A stretch of DNA of 64,000 nt from positions 310,001-374,000 of the forward strand of contig NZ_FNBH01000003.1 in the NCBI RefSeq assembly GCF_900102265.1. Direction: 5' to 3'. This document shows positions 1 to 7,232 of this stretch, piece by piece. The first letter of the stretch is position 1; the number at the start of each line of letters is the position of its first letter. Under the pieces are notes generated by a model. The model saw only the letters and a list, made by a program, of their open reading frames with translations, was not told the origin of the DNA and made no database searches. The translations under genes and the position numbers were made by a program. The stretch is from Epilithonimonas hungarica. GTDB lineage: Bacteria; Bacteroidota; Bacteroidia; Flavobacteriales; Weeksellaceae.

Positions 1-974
1 TTGGCTATTATGACATAGCACTCAAAAATCTAGGGCAAATGCCGGACAATTTTATGAAAGCACTTGTTATCAATGGCATTGCTCGAATATTTATCGCAAA
101 AAAAGATGTTGGTCAAGCAAAAAAAAGATTGGATGAGGCTAAACGTCTTGCAGAAGAATCGTCATATTTAAGTTTAAAGAGTGAGATCTACGAAACTTCT
201 CAAGAGTATTATTCTTTGATCAAGGATATTGATAAACTTCAAGAGACCAAGGTCAAGCAAGACTCGATTATTGACAAGATCGAAACCAATTCATCATCGT
301 TCATAAGTGCCTCTGTTTCAAAACTTATCAAAAACAATGATGATATAAAAAAGGAAACGGAGAAAAAAAACATTGCAATTTGGATAGCATTGTTGCTTAT
401 TATCTCGGGAATAGTTTACTTTTTTTTATATAGGAGAAAGCAAAAAGACAATTTCAATAAATTCAAACAGTTCATGGAAAATCAGATCAAGACCCAGGAC
501 CTGAATTTTGAAATTCCCCCAAATAATATCGACAACGAGCTCCATCATGAAACCAATTATGACAATCGATCGGAAGGTTCTGAACAAAATACAATGATGA
601 CACCTGCGACAGAGAAAAAAATACTGCTTAAGCTTGAGAAGTTTGAGCAATCAAAATTATTTACCCGTAGCACTGTTTCCCTCCCGTATTTGGCCTCTTA
701 TTGTAATACCAATACAAAATATCTTTCTTATGTTGTGAATACCTATAAAAAGAAAGACTTTAAAAATTACATCAACGAATTACGTATCAAATATATCATC
801 GATAAATTAAAAAATGACCCTCAATATCATAAATATAAAATTTCTACACTAGCTGAAGAAGTTGGATTTTCTTCCCAAAGTAAATTCGCTGCTGCATTTA
901 GGAAAATAACAGAACTATCACCGTCACAATTCATCGAACATTTAAAAAAAAGCTCTAATTTCCAAGCAAAATAA
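1..974 (+). CDS. TPR-containing, membrane-anchored AraC-type transcriptional regulator (5' end outside window)
   Basis: The frame ending at 974 is open to the left edge, so this is the C-terminal part of a longer protein; the ATG at 39 is internal. Visible order: helical TPR-like repeats, one membrane segment (about residues 112-130 counted from that ATG, ending in YRRK), a linker, then about 90 residues with the double helix-turn-helix of AraC/XylS regulators (STLAEEVGFSSQSKFAAAFRK, then ELSPSQF). Flavobacteria have many such regulators, with a TPR sensor on one side of the inner membrane and a DNA-binding domain on the other. The ligand and targets cannot be read from the sequence. It lies more than 30 kb from the rhamnogalacturonan genes, so I do not assign it to them. 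Confidence 0.85.
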   Translation, partial: GYYDIALKNLGQMPDNFMKALVINGIARIFIAKKDVGQAKKRLDEAKRLAEESSYLSLKSEIYETSQEYYSLIKDIDKLQETKVKQDSIIDKIETNSSSFISASVSKLIKNNDDIKKETEKKNIAIWIALLLIISGIVYFFLYRRKQKDNFNKFKQFMENQIKTQDLNFEIPPNNIDNELHHETNYDNRSEGSEQNTMMTPATEKKILLKLEKFEQSKLFTRSTVSLPYLASYCNTNTKYLSYVVNTYKKKDFKNYINELRIKYIIDKLKNDPQYHKYKISTLAEEVGFSSQSKFAAAFRKITELSPSQFIEHLKKSSNFQAK

Positions 975-1457
975 GCAATGAAGCAATAAAACAACTTTTC
1001 TTTTCCACGAAAATGTATATTGCTGATTTCTAAAGCTTACAATTGTTTTATTTTCTAGTTTTTATCCACTTTTAGTTATTCATTTTCCCGAATACGCACT
1101 TAACAATGTTTGTTTAAAGCCTTTTCCTGCCTGTATTTTCGCAAAAAGTTTCTTGTAACACGACAAAATACGAATGATGAAAAAAGCATTTACTTTTCCC
1201 GATCTCATATTGGGAAAAGTATTTTTAAGGTATGGTCTCTCACAAATACGATTGAGCAACGTGGGGTTATCAAATACTTATTACAGCCTCCATCAAAATA
1301 AATTCTATCATATTTTATATCAAGTCAAATCGGCTTTTAGATCTATATCAAATGAGTATCTACACTATTGTTACAAAGAATACACATAGCCACATCTATA
1401 TTTCTCAATACCCACAAACACAAATCAGACTGAAAACACATTTATATTCTATACCTA
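975..1457. other. 483-bp intergenic region with an isolated terminator-like hairpin
   Basis: There is no credible gene here. Overlapping short frames of 62-71 codons have no recognisable sequence and conflict with one another. The one clear structure is the hairpin at 1191-1226, listed separately. The promoter of the following large secreted protein should lie in its right half, but no good TAnnTTTG match was found. Confidence 0.5.
1191..1226 (+). terminator. Rho-independent terminator
   Basis: A perfect 10-bp inverted repeat (TACTTTTCCC / GGGAAAAGTA, 11-nt loop) is followed directly by five Ts on the plus strand. It lies 217 bp beyond the regulator stop at 974, so it ends either a long 3' untranslated region or an unannotated short transcript. 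Confidence 0.7.
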
Positions 1458-4424
1458 ATGAACACAAAAATGAAACAAAAAACTTTACAAACTTTTGGTA
1501 TCTGGCGAATTATGCTGATAACCCTATTGCTGGTCAATAGTAGTTATCTCTTTGCAGATGGGTCAAAAAACCTTTATCCTGGTGGTGTCTCCGGAGGAAG
1601 AGCATTCTTGTACAGTAATTCGTATAATGGGACTTCCGGATCAACCTTGGCGTCTTGGCCTTTTAAAACCACAGGAACTCATTATGCATATGTTAATGCA
1701 GGAGAAATATTACATGTCGCCTCCAGCGCCCAGGGAATTGGGAACGGAAGAATTACTTTGACAGCCCCAAACGGTACCGTATATACATCAGCAAATAATA
1801 CAACAGGACAAATAAGTAGCAGAGCCGCTGAATTGGCCGGGCCTAGATTATCTTCACAAGGAACGGGAGGCAATCGATATTCTACATTTAACAGGACAGC
1901 AGCATCTGACCAAGTAGGGATTTGGAAAATAGATTTTTTACCAACGGGTGATGTTAACTCATCTAGCTCACCTTCTGTCACCAGCGTGGCAGCAGACTCC
2001 AATTGGACCCAGGGAACAAGTACAGAGCTGATCGCAGCCTGGGATATTTCAGTAGAATCTTCAGGAGCATGGGTATCTGGACGTGTCTATACCAATGTTG
2101 TGAATCTCCATATAAGCAGTGGTCAAACTTCAGGATTTTATGGAGAATTATTTGCACTTACAAGGGATGGCTATATCTATAGAGTGAATAACAACGGCAG
2201 TAATGGTGTTGGTTTTACTTTTTTCGTGAATAACCGTGGATTCATATCCGGAAATAACAATCTCTATAAGAGTATGGATTTTTCGAGTGGTATATCATCG
2301 TATGTTCAGCCACCAACAATCGCTGATACAGCACAGAATATAACCTATAAAATATTCTATGCTCAACCAGCATCCGATATGCCGACAAGTGCAAGTGGTA
2401 GCGTACCTGGAAATAGTACATGGCTTAAAAATAATGTTATAATACCTACTGTAAATAATGTAGCACTTGTGGGAGCAGAAAGTACACCAGGACAAGTAAG
2501 CAGTATCAAAGGAGGTTATATCAATTTCAATGCTGCTGTATTAGGATCATACACAGTTAGTATTGAAAGTTTATCCACTCCGGCGAGTTTTGCAACAAGA
2601 ACATTGGCGGGAATAGCAGATGCTGGTGCCAATACTATTTTTTGGGATGGGAAAGATGGGAATGGTAATACTTTGCCACAAGGGGATCAACCTATCGACA
2701 TAAAAGTACAGCTACGTGGTGCTGAGGTTCATTTTCCATATATCGATATGGAGATCAATCCATCTGGTATCATATTGGAACTTTTAAATGGGATGGACCC
2801 ATCCAATGAGCGGTTCCGGGTATATTGGAATGATACTGATATCACCATCTCTTCTGGCAATAATCAAGGTAAAGCTTCCAATCCCCTCAATACAAGTGTT
2901 AATGGTTCTTTAAGCGGACCTACAGGAACAGGAGGACATATGTGGGGCCAACAGACAGCGAATACAGCCCCACTACCAACAGCCAATCTTGGAAATGGGT
3001 TTGGAAATGAAAAATCGATAGATACCTGGTCATATATCAAAGGACCAATAGCGCAATCTGATACGTCTGTAACTGTTAAGACAGCCGACCTGCAAGTTAC
3101 AGCATTAACCGTGGATAAAACCAATGTAACTACAGGAGACGACCTTACTTATACTATCAAGGTAAAAAACAATGGTCCCAGCGATGTACAAGGTGCTCCT
3201 TTTACTTTTACTCTCCCTTCTGGGTTAGACCCTAAATCATTTATTTTCACAGGGAACTCTTGTGGTAGTCAATCTGTAGCATTAACATATAATTCATCTA
3301 CCCATACTTATTCATCAGAGCTAGACCTTCCTAATGGGTGTGAAATTACTTATTCTATCACAGTAACTGTTACGAATGGGGCAACTACAGGAAGCATTCA
3401 GTCACAGGCATCAATACTTCGCCCTAATGATGTTACAGATCCAGATGCTACAAACACAACACCTGGCGTTCCACCAACAGATGCTGAATATGAATGTACC
3501 AATAATGGACTAGGAGGAAATTGCAATAATATTTTGATAAACAATACAGTTTCATTCACTCCCGGAGAGGTATGTACAGAGCCGGTCAATGGTAATACCT
3601 TTCAATGGAATTATTCTGCTTCCTCAGAGCCTTTTATAACTCAGAATGTGATACAGCCTCCTTCTAATTATGGTTTTGTGCTTGATATATATGAACTGGA
3701 CAATTCTTTTAATTTAAATATAAACGGAACTCTCATTGCCGCACAGGAACTTCAGTTTCAATCTTCCGGGACATCCGGTATCAATGTTCAATTTGCCGAT
3801 GGGGATCATTATGAAACCAATACAACCCATAATGGAACATCAGCCGCTATTTGGCAAATGAGAGGAAATGCAGAAAATCCATTGATCCGTATAGTTATCA
3901 GCCCATCAGGAGCAATCTCACTTTTTGGCAGCAAAGACTCTTATGGTCCACTATTTCCTCTTGTTCTAACAAATGGGAATACATTGAATACAATCACTTG
4001 GAATAATTCAGGCATGAACAATGTCACTGTGACACAAAATGTCGTGGGTGTTACTATCATGGATGGTTACGGTTATGGATTGAATATCGCTCCGTGTGCG
4101 TGCTACAGACCGCCAGTGATCACTGGTAATGGTCCAGATACAACGACTGGGATAACACTTTTGAAAAGGGCGGGAAGCGATGATTCGGATAATTGGCCTA
4201 TGGTAAGAAAATCAGGACACATTGCTTTAGAATCCAATACAAAAGGGTTTGTAATCACCAGACTTTCAACGATTGATATTGAAGGACAAAATAGTCCTAC
4301 CGTTATTGCACCTAAAATAACCAGCCCTCAAGAAGGCATGATGGTATATGACACGACAGCAAAATGTATAAAAATCTATCATGATGGGATTTGGAGTTGT
4401 TTCAATAAGCCGGCTTGTCCATAG
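1458..4424 (+). CDS. Large secreted surface protein with FlgD-like and DUF11 domains
   Basis: A 988-residue protein with an N-terminal signal peptide (hydrophobic run IMLITLLLV, then a small-residue region before ADGSKN). The middle holds a FlgD-Ig-like stretch (NTIFWDGKDGNGN, near residue 395) and a DUF11-type repeat (near 548-660, DLTYTIKVKNNGPSD), both common in exported Bacteroidota proteins. The last 60 residues form a small module (SPQEGMMVYD...KIYHDGIWSC) that recurs in the next gene. No classical T9SS sorting domain is visible. An alternative start is the ATG at 1470 (fifth residue). It is likely an adhesin-like or structural surface protein; no enzymatic motif was seen and its binding target is unknown. 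Confidence 0.85.
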   Translation: MNTKMKQKTLQTFGIWRIMLITLLLVNSSYLFADGSKNLYPGGVSGGRAFLYSNSYNGTSGSTLASWPFKTTGTHYAYVNAGEILHVASSAQGIGNGRITLTAPNGTVYTSANNTTGQISSRAAELAGPRLSSQGTGGNRYSTFNRTAASDQVGIWKIDFLPTGDVNSSSSPSVTSVAADSNWTQGTSTELIAAWDISVESSGAWVSGRVYTNVVNLHISSGQTSGFYGELFALTRDGYIYRVNNNGSNGVGFTFFVNNRGFISGNNNLYKSMDFSSGISSYVQPPTIADTAQNITYKIFYAQPASDMPTSASGSVPGNSTWLKNNVIIPTVNNVALVGAESTPGQVSSIKGGYINFNAAVLGSYTVSIESLSTPASFATRTLAGIADAGANTIFWDGKDGNGNTLPQGDQPIDIKVQLRGAEVHFPYIDMEINPSGIILELLNGMDPSNERFRVYWNDTDITISSGNNQGKASNPLNTSVNGSLSGPTGTGGHMWGQQTANTAPLPTANLGNGFGNEKSIDTWSYIKGPIAQSDTSVTVKTADLQVTALTVDKTNVTTGDDLTYTIKVKNNGPSDVQGAPFTFTLPSGLDPKSFIFTGNSCGSQSVALTYNSSTHTYSSELDLPNGCEITYSITVTVTNGATTGSIQSQASILRPNDVTDPDATNTTPGVPPTDAEYECTNNGLGGNCNNILINNTVSFTPGEVCTEPVNGNTFQWNYSASSEPFITQNVIQPPSNYGFVLDIYELDNSFNLNINGTLIAAQELQFQSSGTSGINVQFADGDHYETNTTHNGTSAAIWQMRGNAENPLIRIVISPSGAISLFGSKDSYGPLFPLVLTNGNTLNTITWNNSGMNNVTVTQNVVGVTIMDGYGYGLNIAPCACYRPPVITGNGPDTTTGITLLKRAGSDDSDNWPMVRKSGHIALESNTKGFVITRLSTIDIEGQNSPTVIAPKITSPQEGMMVYDTTAKCIKIYHDGIWSCFNKPACP

Positions 4425-4534
4425 TTTATTTGTAAGAAAGTATAAAAAATTAATTCTGCTCTTTAAAATTATATTTAGCATTTTTCAAATTGTCTAAAAA
4501 AATATATCGGGTAAAAATCAATAAATGAAAAAAA

Positions 4535-5113
4535 ATGAAAAATTTATTTTTAGCAATTTCCTTGGCATTTTACAATTTTAGTTTTTCACAAGTGATCTTT
4601 GGGAATACGACAGGAACAGTTCCTGCAGGACAAAAAAACTCTGTCCTTCTCGAATTTGCCACTGGACAGAACAAAGGTATCATTCTTCCTTATGTCAGAA
4701 CGGTACCTTCCGGGTCCGGTTTGGTGGAAGGCACATTGATACTAGATGCAACAGATGCTACAAAAGCAAAAATAAAGTACTACAATGGGGTGACCTCTGC
4801 GGAATCGCCAGATGGATGGATGGACTTAAGCAATGGTAATACGGCCGACATTACCACAGCTATGGGTATACAGCCGACTTCAGCTGTGGTCACCGAGGAG
4901 TCTGCTGCCAAAGTTATTATTGGATCAGACACAACTAGTGCAGAGGGCGTCTTAGTACTAGAATCCGATACAAAAGCAATGGTTTTACCTATGGTAAATA
5001 GCACTGACGATGTTCCGGACCCAGCTCCCGGAATGCTGGTATATATCAATAAAAGCGGAGCTAAAAGGCTTGCACTTTTTAATGGCGGAGGTTGGACATT
5101 TTGGAAACCATGA
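4535..5113 (+). CDS. Small secreted protein with two copies of the module that ends its upstream neighbour
   Basis: A 192-residue protein with a signal peptide (LFLAISLAFYNFSFSQ, cleavage after SQ expected). The rest reads as two related halves. Each starts with a strand ending in a pattern like LE..T...G/M.LP, continues with a G-x-L-V/I-Y/L-D segment, and ends in a K...YNG/FNGG...GW motif. The second half resembles the C-terminal module of the 988-residue protein 110 bp upstream. The two genes run in the same direction and were probably duplicated or selected together. The function is unknown; a role in the surface or outer-membrane assembly of the larger protein is a guess. Confidence 0.75.
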   Translation: MKNLFLAISLAFYNFSFSQVIFGNTTGTVPAGQKNSVLLEFATGQNKGIILPYVRTVPSGSGLVEGTLILDATDATKAKIKYYNGVTSAESPDGWMDLSNGNTADITTAMGIQPTSAVVTEESAAKVIIGSDTTSAEGVLVLESDTKAMVLPMVNSTDDVPDPAPGMLVYINKSGAKRLALFNGGGWTFWKP

Positions 5114-5141
5114 TCAAGAATTCTATTATTTTATAAATTTT

Positions 5142-5207
5142 GCCAGATAGTTGTTTTTTATAGGAAATATCATTTATCCTTTAATTTGTGTTTTTTGACT
5201 ATCTGGC
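5142..5207. repeat. 10-bp perfect inverted repeat with a 46-nt loop
   Basis: GCCAGATAGT at 5142-5151 is matched by ACTATCTGGC at 5198-5207. It lies just after the secreted protein gene and just before the next start at 5223. It could be an extended terminator hairpin or a binding site; the loop is AT-rich with a T run before the second arm. Confidence 0.5.
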
Positions 5208-5222
5208 TTTATCATTACATCA

Positions 5223-5669
5223 ATGAAAGTAAGCAATAAAAAAAATATCGAGGCTATAGGAACATTATTGTTATTTTTAATACCCACGAACTTAATAATT
5301 ATAATATGGTATCTCCTGGTGTTAAAAAAAACAGACGTGGTTTTCTTTTCCTTTCTGGTATTATTGATTATAATAGCCTTTTTTCTTGCAAAATTAAGAT
5401 ATACTGAATTTGAAAATTCTGGTTATGTTGTGACTATTAAGAAAAAACATCCACTCAGGGCAGACAGTTTTGTATTTCCAGTTTTAGAATTTCCAATAGC
5501 TTTATTACAGCATTCTTATCTGAAAGGGAATACTATTTACTTGAATATTACCACTTCTGAATCTGAAAAATTATACGTTTTCAGAATGTCATTAATTGGA
5601 TTCAATTCAAAACAACGTGTGGAAATTCTTACATCATTGATAGAGACGCTTAAAATATTAAAAGAATAA
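5223..5669 (+). CDS. Small two-helix membrane protein of unknown function
   Basis: A 148-residue protein with two adjacent hydrophobic segments near the N-terminus (about residues 13-33 and 38-57) and a soluble C-terminal part of about 85 residues. The C-terminal part has alternating hydrophobic strands (VFPVLEFPIALL, TIYLNITTSES) that recall a PH-like or bacterial PH domain, though this is only an impression. There is no signal peptide. Its start follows an inverted repeat by 15 bp. I do not recognise the family. Confidence 0.65.
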   Translation: MKVSNKKNIEAIGTLLLFLIPTNLIIIIWYLLVLKKTDVVFFSFLVLLIIIAFFLAKLRYTEFENSGYVVTIKKKHPLRADSFVFPVLEFPIALLQHSYLKGNTIYLNITTSESEKLYVFRMSLIGFNSKQRVEILTSLIETLKILKE

Positions 5670-5885
5670 TGTTGCTGTTCAATTTTAAAATAATTGGATT
5701 TTTTAATTAAGATCTCTGTTGAATTTTGAACCAAAAATTTGGTAATTAAAATAGGTGGCTGAGAATTTCTACACTGTTCATAAATTATTTTAAAGAGTGC
5801 AAATTCTATTTTCATTTACAAGACAATTTAATTATTATGTTTTAACATTACCCAGATAAAACAATCCAAAGAAGAAATTATAAGT
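5670..5885. other. Intergenic region with no clear feature
   Basis: About 216 bp of very AT-rich sequence. A short palindrome (CCAAAAATTTGG) lies near 5731, but no convincing promoter or terminator was seen. Confidence 0.35.
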
Positions 5886-6656
5886 ATGAAAAACTATTTT
5901 ATTCTATTCTTCTTTGCTTTCAACATTCTTATTTTTTCTCAAACCACAAAGAATTATAATATAGATGGCACATCCCGAAAAGCAATCATCTACGAACCTA
6001 CTGCAAAATCTGATAAAGTTCCGGTGGTCTTTGTTTTTCACGGTCATGGTGGCAATGCTAATTTTGTAAGTAAAAGGATTGATGTTCAAAATTATTATAA
6101 AGAGGCTTTAGTAATTTTTATGGAAGGCCTACCTGGTAGAAAAGTTCCGGGCATTGACCCGAATGGTAGAATGAATGGCTGGCAGATTTTTACCGACGAT
6201 TTGGAAGGTCGTGATATCCAATTTTTTGATGAGGTCTTTTCGGATATTCATAGGCGTTATAAAATAGATGATAGTAGGATCTATCTCATCGGTCATTCCA
6301 ACGGTGCCAGATTTGTAAATGTACTTTGGAAGATGAGAGGCGACAAAATCACAGCTATCTGTTCTGCATCTGCACAAGGCGGCAATCTTATTTCCGGTGC
6401 TGTTCCTATTTCGGTCTGGATGTACATCGGAAACAATGACAGAATTGTTTCTCCACAGAATCAGGAGCAGTCTATCCCAATTGTCAAAAAAAATCTTGGA
6501 ATCACCGATAAAGAAAAAACAGGAGGAGACAAAACCTATTTCACAGGAAAAAACAACACAGAACTTGTTCTTCAGCAAAGCGATGCCGGTCACGAGTTTC
6601 CAAAATCCTCACTTGCTGATATTGTAGTGTTTTTAAAAAAACAGGCCAAGAATTAA
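5886..6656 (+). CDS. Secreted alpha/beta-hydrolase esterase (CE1 / PHB depolymerase / LpqC-like)
   Basis: A 256-residue protein with a signal peptide (ending IFSQ). The fold shows an oxyanion-type FHGHGGN loop (about 51-57), the nucleophile elbow GHSNGA with Ser138, and a late catalytic His in AGHEFP (about 237). This matches the poly(3-hydroxybutyrate) depolymerase / feruloyl-esterase-like family (LpqC), whose members hydrolyse esters outside the cytoplasm. The exact substrate (feruloyl, acetyl-xylan, polyester) cannot be told from sequence. It is a single gene, not linked to the polysaccharide locus further downstream. Confidence 0.8.
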   Translation: MKNYFILFFFAFNILIFSQTTKNYNIDGTSRKAIIYEPTAKSDKVPVVFVFHGHGGNANFVSKRIDVQNYYKEALVIFMEGLPGRKVPGIDPNGRMNGWQIFTDDLEGRDIQFFDEVFSDIHRRYKIDDSRIYLIGHSNGARFVNVLWKMRGDKITAICSASAQGGNLISGAVPISVWMYIGNNDRIVSPQNQEQSIPIVKKNLGITDKEKTGGDKTYFTGKNNTELVLQQSDAGHEFPKSSLADIVVFLKKQAKN

Positions 6657-6702
6657 CGTTTAATTATTTTTGATTTAAATTTTTCGGGTAATAAAATTAT
6701 CT

Positions 6703-6710
6703 TATTTTTG
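6703..6710 (+). promoter_or_regulatory. -7 promoter element of the DUF805 gene
   Basis: TATTTTTG fits the Bacteroidota -7 consensus TAnnTTTG and lies 24 bp before the ATG at 6735. No good -33 TTG at normal spacing was found. Confidence 0.4.
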
Positions 6711-6734
6711 ATACTAACAAAAAAATAATAAACT

Positions 6735-7139
6735 ATGAATTGGTATTTAAAAGTTCTAAAACAATACGCAGATTTTAACGGCAGGGCAAGACGAATGGAA
6801 TATTGGATGTACACATTGTTCAATGCTCTATTTTTAATTGCAGCAACTATTCTTGACAATATATTGGGTCTGAATTTTTCTTCCGAGATTCGTTACGGAT
6901 TTATCTACCTAATATATTCTTTGTTCACGCTTCTTCCTGGATTGGCAGTTGCTGTGAGAAGACTACATGATGTAGATAAGAGCGGATGGTTTATTCTAAT
7001 CGCTTTTATCCCATTGATTGGCGCTATCTGGTTACTTATTCTATTTTGTACAGAAGGAACGCCTGGCAAAAACCAATATGGTGTGAATCCTAAAGAAAAT
7101 TACCACGAAATCAACGAAATTGGACAAAAAGAATTATAG
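6735..7139 (+). CDS. DUF805 family inner-membrane protein
   Basis: A 134-residue protein with the features of DUF805 (YhaH/YhaI-like). The N-terminus is NWYLKVLKQYADFNGRARRMEYW, where FxGRARRxEYW is the family signature. Three or four hydrophobic helices follow, then the conserved RRLHDVDKSGW motif (near residue 76) and a C-terminal GTPGKNQYG. Family members are small integral membrane proteins of unknown biochemical role. It is transcribed towards gcvP and shares a bidirectional terminator with it. Confidence 0.9.
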   Translation: MNWYLKVLKQYADFNGRARRMEYWMYTLFNALFLIAATILDNILGLNFSSEIRYGFIYLIYSLFTLLPGLAVAVRRLHDVDKSGWFILIAFIPLIGAIWLLILFCTEGTPGKNQYGVNPKENYHEINEIGQKEL

Positions 7140-7156
7140 TTTTTTAATATTGCAAA

Positions 7157-7190
7157 ACAAAAACCTCTCAAGTGATTGAGAGGTTTTATT
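7157..7190. terminator. Bidirectional terminator between the DUF805 gene and gcvP
   Basis: A perfect 9-bp stem AACCTCTCA / TGAGAGGTT (7162-7170, 7177-7185) with a 6-nt loop has an A run on the left and a T run on the right. It can therefore stop both convergent transcripts. Confidence 0.85.
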
Positions 7191-7232
7191 TTATATAAAT
7201 CCAGACCAATAAATCTGTTATCCAAATCTTAC

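Noticed and set aside
1110-1540. Three overlapping plus-strand frames of 62-71 codons before the large secreted protein
   Set aside because: They overlap each other in different frames, span the terminator hairpin and show no family features or promoter.
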